NCBI RefSeq assembly: GCF_001956045.1
Contig: NZ_MRTH01000084.1
Location: 1-10,125 of the forward strand
Length of the DNA: 10,125 nucleotides
Reading direction: 5' to 3'
Source of the DNA: Paenibacillus sp. FSL H7-0331
GTDB lineage: Bacteria > Bacillota > Bacilli > Paenibacillales > NBRC-103111
Shown: in pieces, positions 1 through 5,834 of the stretch
How the letters are laid out: each line of letters begins with the position of its first letter
Position numbering within the stretch: the first letter of the stretch is position 1
Notes under the pieces: generated by a model
Database searches by the model: none
The model's input: the letters and a program-made list of their open reading frames with translations, nothing else
What the model was told of the DNA's origin: nothing
Made by a program: the position numbers and the translations under genes

Positions 1-142
1 ACAACTGTTATACAGGACAACGAAATCCTGCGAATGAGTGAGTATATGTGAGATAAACCCTTAAAACCGAGGGACGGACAGGTTAGTGCAGTAGCTGCCG
101 ATAAAATAAAACTCAATCCAGTAGCGGTCTTAGCCGTTCCAT

Positions 143-202
143 CTACTCATCACTACCCCTGATCAAGGTCAGGAATAAGCCCTGATTGCAATGGGCAGTC
201 AT
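143..202 (-). CDS. possible 19-residue peptide or gene stub
   Basis: A minus-strand ATG at 202 opens a 19-codon frame ending in TAG at 143-145. Upstream, at 215-222, is a strong Shine-Dalgarno sequence (AAGGAGGG read on the minus strand), but it lies 12 bases from the ATG, which is longer than ideal. The stub follows the stop of the EamA exporter by 35 bases on the same strand, so it could be the start of a former downstream gene. A second short frame of nine codons starts one base after the TAG. The peptide resembles nothing I recognise and has no membrane segment. Either the ribosome binding site is the relic of a lost gene or the match is chance. The rest of 1-142 shows no gene that I can support. 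Confidence 0.2.
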   Translation of the reverse strand: MTAHCNQGLFLTLIRGSDE

Positions 203-237
203 ACTCGTTCTTTTCCCTCCTTCTAATTTCTCATGTG

Positions 238-1131
238 TCATTTGTTCCCCTTTTGCAGAAATTTCAGTTTGAGGTTCACCAGTGCAATGCCTGCGATAAT
301 TAGAACGAGTCCCGCCACCAGTTTGGAAGTGATCGTTTCACCCAAGAAAAGGATACTGGTCACGATCGCAATGAGAGGGACTAGAAAATTAAACGAACCG
401 ACTTTGCCAGCTTCGCCCGATCCGACAAGCAGAAAGAATATGAGCCATGTCAAGGCTGTACAGAAAATCGAAATAATAGACAAAGACGAAAGGAATGACA
501 GATTCCAAACGATATCCGTCCAACTTTCAACGGTAGAGCCCGCAACCAACAATACGATTCCACCAAAGATCATCTGAACAGTGGCCAACCAGACGGCATC
601 GACCTTTGTCGCGGTTTTCTTTATATAGATGGTACCAAACGTCCATGTGATCGTGCTGGCTAGACCGAGCAGGATGCCGACGGTCGAAATACTACCGGAG
701 CCTCCGCTTACGCTGACGACAGCGACTCCAAGAAAGCCGAGAATCAAACCGACCATCTTTAAAATGGTCATGGATTCGCCCAGCCACAACCAAGCGCCGA
801 CGCCGAGCAGAACAGGCTGCAAGAACACGATCGTCGAAAACAGTCCGGCTGGCATAGCCTTCAATCCGAATGTTTGAAAGACGAAAAAGAGAATAATATT
901 CAGCAATGCGGAGATCAGGTAGATGTGCCAAGTATGCTTCAGATTAAGCTTTTTGTAGCCGGATAAAGCAAAAGGAAGCAATATGAGACCCCCAATAAAG
1001 ATCCTCAAGCCGGCGAAAAGCAACGGTGGCGCGAATTCGAGCGCATATTTGGAGAGAGGCCAGTTTACCCCCCACATTGTAACTAGAAACGTTAAATAAA
1101 CAATAGTACGTGTTCGCGAAAGTTGCATCAT
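238..1131 (-). CDS. EamA/DMT-family exporter, ten-helix
   Basis: This is a 297-residue integral membrane protein of the drug/metabolite transporter superfamily, EamA (formerly DUF6) type. Such proteins usually export amino acids, metabolites or drugs across the cytoplasmic membrane; the substrate cannot be read from sequence. It is hydrophobic throughout, with about ten helices arranged as two EamA repeats (roughly residues 8-140 and 150-287). The first helix carries the family-typical MWGVNWPLSKYA (19-30). Length is normal for the family. The start is one of two adjacent ATGs (1131 or 1128), with AGGAG on the minus strand at 1142-1146, 10 or 13 bases away. It is divergent from a LysR regulator across 100 bases, which suggests control by that regulator. 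It appears intact. The family is sure; a specific name such as RhaT, YdcZ or RarD is not justified. Confidence 0.93.
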   Translation of the reverse strand: MMQLSRTRTIVYLTFLVTMWGVNWPLSKYALEFAPPLLFAGLRIFIGGLILLPFALSGYKKLNLKHTWHIYLISALLNIILFFVFQTFGLKAMPAGLFSTIVFLQPVLLGVGAWLWLGESMTILKMVGLILGFLGVAVVSVSGGSGSISTVGILLGLASTITWTFGTIYIKKTATKVDAVWLATVQMIFGGIVLLVAGSTVESWTDIVWNLSFLSSLSIISIFCTALTWLIFFLLVGSGEAGKVGSFNFLVPLIAIVTSILFLGETITSKLVAGLVLIIAGIALVNLKLKFLQKGNK

Positions 1132-1147
1132 GTGTCTTCAGCTCCTG

Positions 1148-1176
1148 TTGTGGATTTGTATTTACCATGATACAAT
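1148..1176 (+). promoter_or_regulatory. candidate lysR promoter with overlapping operator
   Basis: A -35-like TTGTGG (1148-1153) and a good -10 TACAAT (1171-1176) are separated by exactly 17 bases, and the regulator's ATG lies 55 bases downstream of the -10. An inverted repeat, TTGTAT-N8-ATACAA (1156-1175), fills the spacer and overlaps the -10. Its arms are perfect. On the opposite strand the left part of the same element can be read as a weak -10 for the exporter. LysR-type regulators classically bind inverted repeats in the shared region of a divergent pair and repress themselves, so this is the natural operator candidate. The centre-to-centre geometry is not the textbook T-N11-A, so the assignment is an inference. 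Confidence 0.45.
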
Positions 1177-1231
1177 GCCAAATAAGATAAATGAAATGAA
1201 TGTTTTCTATAGAGGTGATATCAAAATTGTT

Positions 1232-2122
1232 ATGACATATTCGCAACTGATGTTATTCATGAAAATTGCCGAGACCGGCAATTTTACAAAAGCTGGGGAG
1301 CAATTGAATATGACGCAGCCTGCCGTAAGCCGAGCCATCTCCACGCTTGAATCGGAATTGGGGGTCATCCTCATGATTCGGGATAAAAAGAAAGGGATCA
1401 TTCTCACCGATATTGGGAAGCGCCTGACTGTCATATTCAGAGAGATTTTGCACGGCTACAATAAGGTGGAGCAGGAGGTAACGGCCGAGAAAGGGTTTGA
1501 AGTCGGTACCGTTCGCATTGGGACGTTCCCTATTGTGTCCGCGCACTTCTTGCCGAAAATATTAAAGGTGATCGGGGAGAAGCACCCTGGGCTGACGTTC
1601 GAACTGTACGAAGGAACTATTGACGAGATTAAAGAATGGCTGTCTTCTAGAATAATCGATGTCGGATGGATTATTCCACCGAACGGTGAATTGGAAGGGA
1701 TTCCGTTTTTTAAAGACGAGTTGTGTCTGCTCCTTCGGGACGATCATCCGTTGCAAAGCCGCCCGAAAATCCATATCACCGATCTGGACAATGAACCTAT
1801 GATTGTATGCAAAGGCGGGTTTGTAACGCCGATTTATGAGCTGTTTCAGCAATTCGGAATCGCTTTGCGCGTCAAATATGACGGCCACAACATAACCACG
1901 GCGTTGAGCATGATTCAAGAAGGGCTGGGCGTCGCGATCGTATCGACAACTTCGTTGTCGTTGTCGGTGCTGCCGCCTAATGTCCGAGTCCGGACAATTG
2001 AACCGCAGCCGTCCAGAGAGATTCACTTGGCGGTTCCGTCTCTGAAGGAGGCTCCTCACGGGGTGAAGCTGTTCCTGCAAACCGCAAGGGAGCTTTATTT
2101 ATCCGGTGACCGGAACCGCTAA
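1232..2122 (+). CDS. LysR-family transcriptional regulator
   Basis: This 296-residue DNA-binding regulator has the standard LysR layout. A winged helix-turn-helix lies at about residues 2-62, with the recognition helix TQPAVSRAISTLE at 28-40. A linker helix follows to about 85, and then a periplasmic-binding-protein-like effector domain from about 90 to the end (VGTVRIGTFPIVSAHFLP at 91-108). I chose ATG 1232 because it gives the canonical LysR start (MTYSQLMLFMKIAETGNF). The longer frame from ATG 1130 would add 34 residues that overlap the promoter and do not resemble the family. AGAGGTG at 1211-1217 may serve as ribosome binding site, though its spacing of 14 is long. The divergent exporter is the likely target. 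The effector is unknown. The domains nearest in style are of the CysL/YofA type, but I would not name it. Confidence 0.92.
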   Translation: MTYSQLMLFMKIAETGNFTKAGEQLNMTQPAVSRAISTLESELGVILMIRDKKKGIILTDIGKRLTVIFREILHGYNKVEQEVTAEKGFEVGTVRIGTFPIVSAHFLPKILKVIGEKHPGLTFELYEGTIDEIKEWLSSRIIDVGWIIPPNGELEGIPFFKDELCLLLRDDHPLQSRPKIHITDLDNEPMIVCKGGFVTPIYELFQQFGIALRVKYDGHNITTALSMIQEGLGVAIVSTTSLSLSVLPPNVRVRTIEPQPSREIHLAVPSLKEAPHGVKLFLQTARELYLSGDRNR

Positions 2123-2151
2123 TGTGCAAATTTTGCATAGAGTATTAGCTT

Positions 2152-2250
2152 ATCTCGCTAAACTTACGGAGAACGCTAGCTCAATGAACACTAAGAAACG
2201 GCAGCCGAGATGATGGCTGCCGTTTACTCACTTAACGGGCAGGATAGTTC
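2152..2250. repeat. intergenic hairpin repeat, copy 1
   Basis: This is the first of three related copies in the window. Its core is a perfect 11-base-pair hairpin, AAACGGCAGCC (2196-2206) with GGCTGCCGTTT (2215-2225), and an 8-base loop. It is preceded by the shared segment CTCAATGAACACTAAG and followed by TCACTTAACGGGCAGGATAG. The 5' part (2152-2180) is a diverged version of the second, smaller hairpin seen in copy 2. The element begins about 30 bases after the lysR stop and ends 50 bases before murD. The hairpin could act as a transcription terminator for lysR, but only three T residues follow it. I associate this repeat with Paenibacillus genomes, from memory. No coding capacity is visible. 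Confidence 0.85.
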
Positions 2251-2299
2251 CAATATGTGGTATATTTGATTAAATGACAATTTCTAAGCGGAGGTGCTT

Positions 2300-3631
2300 A
2301 TGAATCCTGCTTTTGACACCTATATCCAATCGCTGGCCGGTCGGGACGTGACCGTTATCGGCGCCGGCGTTAGCAATTCACCGCTGATCCGCATGCTGTG
2401 CTCGGCCGGGGCACGCGTCACCGTGCGTGACCGCAATCCGGCCCTGCCCCGGGAGGAGTGGGACATTCTAGGCGTCGTGTTGCGCTTGGGAGAGGATTAT
2501 CTGGATCACGTTGGGGGCGACGTGGTGTTCCGCACTCCGGGCATGCGCCCAGACCATCCGGCGCTGGAATCGGCCCGCGCTGGCGGCAGCCGTGTGACCA
2601 GTGAGATGGAGGAGTTCTTTGCGCTGTGTCCTTGTCCTATTTTCGGTGTGACCGGTTCGGACGGTAAGACCACCACCACGTCGTTGATTGCAGACATGCT
2701 GGCTGACGGAGGGCGTACGGTTCATATGGGCGGCAACATTGGCACGCCACTTCTGACGCGTGCGGGCGAGATGTCACCGCTGGATGCGTGCGCGGTCGAG
2801 CTGTCCAGCTTCCAGCTGATGGACTTGACGCGTTCTCCCCATGTGGCGGTGATTACCAACCTCTCGCCCAATCACCTCGACTGGCACCGAGACATGGATG
2901 AATATACCGCCGCCAAGCGACGCCTACTGGATTTTCAGAGTGCTGACGACTTTGCCGTCCTAAACGGCGACAATCCGGCGACCGCCGCACTACGCGGGCG
3001 GGGGCAAACCAAGTATTTCGGCGGGCACACTCTCCACGATGGCGTGATCGACGGTCTACTACCCATCAGTGACATTCGTTTGCCGGGTTGGTATAACGTG
3101 GAGAACGTTATGGCTGCTATGACCGCTGTGCGGGGGACTGTGTCTGATGAAGCAATCCTAGAGACGGTGCGCAACTTTGTCGGTGTGGAGCACCGAAACC
3201 AGTGGGTGGCAACTGTGGGCGGCGTGCATTATTACAACAATTCAATCGGCTCAAGCCCCGCCCGTACCGTCGCCACGCTGCATGCCCATGTGGGCCGAGT
3301 GCTGCTGATCGCCGGTGGGCGAGATAAGAAAGTACCGTTTGACGAGATGGCTAGGCTGCTGCCTGATCATGTTAAGGTGCTGCTGTTGATCGGAGAAGCA
3401 GCCAGTCAAATTGAGGCAGCGGTGCGCAGTGTGCCGTGTTGCCCGCCTATTGTCCGCTGCGAAGGCCTGGCCGAGGCAGTGACGCAGGCACACAAGCTGG
3501 CCGCACAGGGCGACACTGTGCTGCTGAGCCCTGCATGCACTGCATTTGACCAATATCGTAACTTTGAAGAGCGCGGGCGTCACTTTGTAGATCTGGTCGG
3601 AGCGCTGCACCGGCCAGACGGAAAGGATTGA
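2300..3631 (+). CDS. murD: UDP-N-acetylmuramoylalanine--D-glutamate ligase, orphan copy
   Basis: MurD is a cytoplasmic Mur ligase that uses ATP to add D-glutamate to UDP-MurNAc-L-Ala in peptidoglycan precursor synthesis. This copy has 443 residues, a normal length. The N-terminal UDP-binding domain opens with VTVIGAGVSNS (17-27). The ATP P-loop is GVTGSDGKTTTT (116-127), followed by GGNIGTPL (144-151), ELSSFQL (167-173) and NLSPNHLDWH (187-196). The lysine that is carbamylated in the family matches K206 (AAK). The C-terminal domain has GVEHR (295-299) and LLSPACTAFDQYRNFEERG (408-426). The usual NDSKATN motif reads NNSIGSSP (313-320), a variant I recall from Clostridia of the Oscillospirales type. 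The start is ATG 2300, with GGAGG at 2290-2294; the GTG at 2294 would overlap that site. The gene stands alone, outside any division/cell-wall cluster, and is GC-rich with G/C-ending codons, unlike its neighbours. I infer transfer and a second copy. Whether it is active is untested. Confidence 0.93.
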   Translation: MNPAFDTYIQSLAGRDVTVIGAGVSNSPLIRMLCSAGARVTVRDRNPALPREEWDILGVVLRLGEDYLDHVGGDVVFRTPGMRPDHPALESARAGGSRVTSEMEEFFALCPCPIFGVTGSDGKTTTTSLIADMLADGGRTVHMGGNIGTPLLTRAGEMSPLDACAVELSSFQLMDLTRSPHVAVITNLSPNHLDWHRDMDEYTAAKRRLLDFQSADDFAVLNGDNPATAALRGRGQTKYFGGHTLHDGVIDGLLPISDIRLPGWYNVENVMAAMTAVRGTVSDEAILETVRNFVGVEHRNQWVATVGGVHYYNNSIGSSPARTVATLHAHVGRVLLIAGGRDKKVPFDEMARLLPDHVKVLLLIGEAASQIEAAVRSVPCCPPIVRCEGLAEAVTQAHKLAAQGDTVLLSPACTAFDQYRNFEERGRHFVDLVGALHRPDGKD

Positions 3632-3651
3632 ACAAGACATGGGCGTTTGCT

Positions 3652-3669
3652 GGGAAAAGCTGATTTCCC
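3652..3669 (+). terminator. weak hairpin after murD
   Basis: GGGAAA (3652-3657) can pair with TTTCCC (3664-3669) around a 6-base loop, 20 bases after the murD stop. There is no T-run behind it, so Rho-independent termination is doubtful. The space from 3632 to 3755 otherwise holds only the Nudix ribosome binding site, so read-through from murD to the Nudix gene is possible. Confidence 0.2.
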
Positions 3670-3755
3670 TGATGTATTTATAGATAGTTCTTAAGAGAAA
3701 CTGATTGAATGGAATGGAATAAATATAGAACATTACCGATAAAGGGGGTCGTAAT

Positions 3756-4241
3756 ATGCCATTTCCAACGCACATAGTATCCGCAGGTGGATTTGTGGAA
3801 GATGGGCAAGGAAATATCCTTTTAGTTAAAACTCGTGACGGTGGTTGGGTTTATCCTGGTGGACAAGTGGAAGTTGGAGAAAATCTGATGGACGCTTTGG
3901 TTCGTGAAATCAAAGAGGAAGGCGGAATAGACACCACGGTTAGCTACTTAATTGGTGTCTATTCGAATACAGGTATTTTTAAATGGTATGATGGCGTGAC
4001 TGATGTTCCTACGCAAGTTATATTTGATTTCGTATGTAAACCTGTTGGCGGGGAGTTAGCTGTTTCTGAAGAAACAACTGATAGCCGCTGGGTGGCGAAA
4101 GATAGAGTTCTTGATTTCATTACACATCCAGCTATTCGCACTCGCTATCAGGCTTATTTGGAGTTTAACGGAGCGGTAAATTACATGGAGTATGTAACGA
4201 GCCCAGAGTTTATAATCAAACACCAAAAAGGTATATCGTAG
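3756..4241 (+). CDS. Nudix hydrolase
   Basis: This is a 161-residue Nudix-superfamily pyrophosphohydrolase, a cytoplasmic enzyme that hydrolyses nucleoside diphosphates linked to another group, using a divalent metal. The Nudix box is complete and matches GX5EX7REUXEEXGU exactly: G36, E42, R50-E51, E54-E55, G57 and I58. The N-terminal strand is HIVSAGGFVEDGQGNILLVK (6-25) and a typical WVYPGGQVE leads into the box. The length fits a single-domain enzyme of the MutT/ADP-ribose type. The substrate cannot be deduced. The start is ATG 3756, with AAAGGGGG at 3741-3748 and a 7-base spacing. It lies 124 bases behind murD and is followed by repeat copy 2. Base use is near average and clearly less GC-rich than murD, so the two genes probably did not arrive from one donor. 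Confidence 0.93.
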   Translation: MPFPTHIVSAGGFVEDGQGNILLVKTRDGGWVYPGGQVEVGENLMDALVREIKEEGGIDTTVSYLIGVYSNTGIFKWYDGVTDVPTQVIFDFVCKPVGGELAVSEETTDSRWVAKDRVLDFITHPAIRTRYQAYLEFNGAVNYMEYVTSPEFIIKHQKGIS

Positions 4242-4249
4242 TAAATTAT

Positions 4250-4340
4250 TTCTCGTTGTTGATCAAACGAGGAACGATAGCTCAATGAACACTAAGAAAC
4301 GGCAGCCGACATGATGGCTGCCGTTTTCTCACCTAACGGG
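4250..4340. repeat. intergenic hairpin repeat, copy 2
   Basis: This is the best preserved copy. A small hairpin, CTCGTT (4252-4257) with AACGAG (4266-4271), precedes the main hairpin AAACGGCAGCC (4297-4307) with GGCTGCCGTTT (4316-4326) and its 8-base loop. The 31 bases from 4281 to 4311 match copy 1 except for one loop base. It begins about 10 bases after the Nudix stop codon and may end that transcript; a short TTTT follows the stem. The match breaks off at 4340, where copies 1 and 3 continue with CAGGATAGTTC. The following stretch to 4480 shows no gene. Confidence 0.85.
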
Positions 4341-4482
4341 AGTTTAAGTTAATGAATAAGGTAAGGTTGGGCAGATTCTTGATGATTTATGAGAACCCAC
4401 GTAGCAGAAATGCTTGTATTGCTTTTAGGGAATCGCTCTGACGGACAGAATTGTTAAAAAGATATCCTCTCTTTTATTATTA

Positions 4483-4514
4483 TGACATAAGGTGACATAT
4501 TTAAGGTCTATAAT
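4483..4514 (+). promoter_or_regulatory. promoter region of the DHFR-like gene with TGACATA direct repeat
   Basis: A perfect -10 box TATAAT lies at 4509-4514, 33 bases before the start codon. No good -35 sits at the usual 17-base distance. Instead the heptamer TGACATA occurs twice (4483-4489 and 4493-4499), exactly 10 bases apart, so on the same face of the helix. This is the arrangement expected of an activator dimer binding where the -35 would be. Alternatively the upstream copy acts as a poor -35 with a 21-base spacer. The -10 is well supported; the activator idea is inference. Confidence 0.4.
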
Positions 4515-4546
4515 GGGTGGTAGATCAACGAAAGGAGTAATAAATC

Positions 4547-5101
4547 ATGAAACGAAGAATAATTTTAGATTTAGCAGTTACTTTAGATGGTTTTATTGAA
4601 GGGAAGAGTGGGGAAGTTGATTGGTGCATTATGGACTCTGAGATGGGGTTTATTAATTTCTTAAATCAAATTGATACTATTTTATATGGAAGAAAAAGCT
4701 ATGATTTATGGGGACAATTTACTCCAGAAATTGAACATACTGATTCTGAAAAAGAATTTTGGGAATTGGTTCATAGTAAAGAGAAATATGTGTTTTCCAG
4801 GACGCAAAAGGGTACTGATAATAAAGCAATATTCATAAATGATCGTATTCTTGAAGAAGTAAATAAATTAAAGAATAAGCCTGGCAAAGACATCTGGCTA
4901 TATGGTGGAGGAAGTCTTATTACAACTTTTATCAATTTAGGACTTGTTGATGAATTTAGATTATCTGTTCACCCTGTTGTTTTGGGAGAAGGGAAACCGC
5001 TGTTTGTGGATATAAAACAGAGGTTGAATTTAAAAATGGTTAATACAAGAACGTTCTCCTCAGGCGTTGTACAACTAATTTATCATTTTGATGGGAACTA
5101 A
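4547..5101 (+). CDS. dihydrofolate reductase family protein (RibD C-terminal domain)
   Basis: This 184-residue cytoplasmic protein has the RibD-C/DHFR-like fold, most like the YyaP/YwjB group of Bacillus. These proteins are related in fold to dihydrofolate reductase and to the reductase half of RibD, and probably use NAD(P)H; the substrate is not known. Visible features are the N-terminal strand and loop LDLAVTLDGFIEGKSGEVDW (7-26), ILYGRKSYD (45-53), the nucleotide-binding turn LYGGGSLITTF (118-128), and VDEFRLSVHPVVLGEGKPLF (134-153). The start is ATG 4547, with AAAGGAG at 4531-4537 and a 9-base spacing. The gene is strikingly AT-rich with A/T-ending codons, unlike murD, Nudix and MutS2, which suggests separate acquisition. 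A strong terminator follows 45 bases later, so it is a single-gene transcript. It lies between repeat copies 2 and 3. It is not a full-length typical FolA and should not be named as one. Confidence 0.9.
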   Translation: MKRRIILDLAVTLDGFIEGKSGEVDWCIMDSEMGFINFLNQIDTILYGRKSYDLWGQFTPEIEHTDSEKEFWELVHSKEKYVFSRTQKGTDNKAIFINDRILEEVNKLKNKPGKDIWLYGGGSLITTFINLGLVDEFRLSVHPVVLGEGKPLFVDIKQRLNLKMVNTRTFSSGVVQLIYHFDGN

Positions 5102-5146
5102 TAATATTGCACATTCCAATGATAAAATCGTTAGTTTCATATTAAC

Positions 5147-5194
5147 AGCGGCAAGTCTAAGACTTTATTTTCTGGTCTTCGACCGCCGCTTTTT
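5147..5194 (+). terminator. Rho-independent terminator of the DHFR-like gene
   Basis: AGCGGC (5147-5152) pairs with GCCGCT (5185-5190). Inside it, GTC-T-AAGAC pairs with GTCTT-C-GAC, interrupted by a small internal loop and one mismatch. A run of five T residues (5190-5194) follows. The position, 45 bases past the stop codon, fits termination of the upstream gene. Confidence 0.85.
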
Positions 5195-5224
5195 CATCTA
5201 TTGGGTTCAGTCTAAAACTTTATT
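5154..5224. repeat. 16-base direct repeat overlapping the terminator
   Basis: AGTCTAAGACTTTATT (5154-5169), part of the terminator's left arm and loop, recurs as AGTCTAAAACTTTATT at 5209-5224, 55 bases later, with one difference. The second copy lacks a pairing partner, so it cannot form the same hairpin. It may be the trace of a local duplication. Confidence 0.6.
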
Positions 5225-5249
5225 CAAAGGTGCACGCGAGAATAACCTG

Positions 5250-5335
5250 AAACAGCAGCCGACATGATAGCTGCCGTTTCTCACCTAACGGGCAGTAGAG
5301 CGTGGTGGTCTTTGGCGCTTCGGGCAGGATAGTTC
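5250..5335. repeat. intergenic hairpin repeat, copy 3, degenerate and with an insert
   Basis: The right part matches copies 1 and 2 well: AGCAGCCGACATGAT, then CTGCCGTTT, then TCACCTAACGGGCAG. The stem has decayed, since AAACAGCAGCC (5250-5260) now meets AGCTGCCGTTT (5269-5279) with two mismatches. The left flank is unrecognisable. Compared with copy 1, 32 bases (5296-5327) separate CGGGCAG from GATAGTTC, and this insert ends in a second CGGGCAG (5321-5327), making a 7-base direct repeat around a 25-base filler. Orientation is the same as the other copies. Confidence 0.75.
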
Positions 5336-5380
5336 AAATACTTCGGAAAGTATTCCACCAGCCAAATGATTATTTAAGAA

Positions 5381-5431
5381 TTGACTAGCGGTCATTAAAC
5401 CCTTGACTTCCCACATCAAATCATATATCCT
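5381..5431 (+). promoter_or_regulatory. possible TetR-type operator and promoter
   Basis: TGAC-TAGCG-GTCA (5382-5394) is a perfect 4+4 inverted repeat in the sequence style I know from operators of TetR-family regulators in Bacillales. Nine bases later comes a -35-like TTGACT (5403-5408), then a 17-base spacer and TATCCT (5426-5431). The next element downstream is a ribosome binding site on a nine-codon frame. No regulator gene is present nearby, so the site would be a relic or be served from elsewhere. Confidence 0.35.
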
Positions 5432-5481
5432 AATTACATCATACGATTTCAATGCAAGACACATTCCCTACGAGGTGTTTT

Positions 5482-5511
5482 ATGAGTGTAGCAGGTTTTC
5501 AACAGGCATAA
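5482..5511 (+). CDS. nine-codon frame with ribosome binding site, probable gene stub
   Basis: GAGGTG (5472-5477) lies 4 bases before ATG 5482, which reads MSVAGFQQA and then TAA. Together with the promoter-like element at 5403-5431 it looks like an intact expression start whose gene body is lost. A leader peptide is the alternative, but its residues show no biased composition that would suggest attenuation. Confidence 0.25.
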   Translation: MSVAGFQQA

Positions 5512-5725
5512 CTTAAGAAGATAACATTCTATTCTATAGGTGAAGCGGGATACCGTTTCTTAAAATCCTATATGATAGTTTTATTTAAGTTACCTATGAA
5601 GAACCCTGCGAATACATCATGAACCATGACTCGAACAGAGGAAGTACACTGCGGCTTTGGACACAAATCCCTTGTCAGCTGATGGCTTTTATCTATATGT
5701 AACGTCATGTAAATTGAGTGTAATG
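5512..5725. other. gene-free stretch between stub and orphan terminator
   Basis: No frame of convincing length or composition occurs on either strand here. The longest with an ATG is 18 codons (from 5626) and has no ribosome binding site. I see no tRNA, repeat or insertion-sequence end. It may hold the remains of the gene that began at 5482 and ended before the terminator at 5726, or a small RNA. Confidence 0.4.
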
Positions 5726-5752
5726 AGCTGTGGGTTTCCCGCAGCTTTTTTT
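5726..5752 (+). terminator. strong Rho-independent terminator without an obvious gene
   Basis: AGCTGTGGG (5726-5734) pairs with CCCGCAGCT (5738-5746) around a TTT loop. One pair is G-T. Seven T residues (5746-5752) follow. It lies 83 bases before the MutS2-like gene and more than 200 bases behind the last possible frame. It could end a decayed gene or a small RNA, or act as an attenuator in the leader of the MutS2-like gene. I saw no competing antiterminator. Confidence 0.8.
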
Positions 5753-5834
5753 GCGCTTATTTGGGCATAAACGTTGAAATCTTATGGTGCAGGGATCTTC
5801 ATCATGATCACCCAATCGTGAGGAGAATGCAAAG

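Noticed and set aside
169..196. Inverted repeats GCCC/GGGC and CCTGA/TCAGG downstream of the exporter
   Set aside because: The stems have only 4-5 pairs and no T-run follows on the minus strand, so I do not call a terminator.
1130..1231. Longer reading frame of the LysR gene starting at ATG 1130
   Set aside because: The extra 34 residues are not LysR-like, overlap the promoter and the exporter's start, and ATG 1232 gives the canonical N-terminus.
2125..2137. Palindrome TGCAAATTTTGCA directly after the lysR stop
   Set aside because: It is short, AT-rich and without a T-run, so neither a terminator nor an operator can be supported.
3251..3775. 174-codon minus-strand frame across the murD end
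   Set aside because: It is antisense to well-conserved murD; long frames opposite GC-rich genes are expected by chance.
2300..4241. murD and Nudix gene as a functional operon
   Set aside because: A 124-base gap, a separate strong ribosome binding site and different base use argue against a designed pair, although read-through is possible.
2152..5335. CRISPR array suggested by three repeats
   Set aside because: The copies are 1-2 kb apart with genes between them and unequal lengths; there are no spacers and no cas genes.
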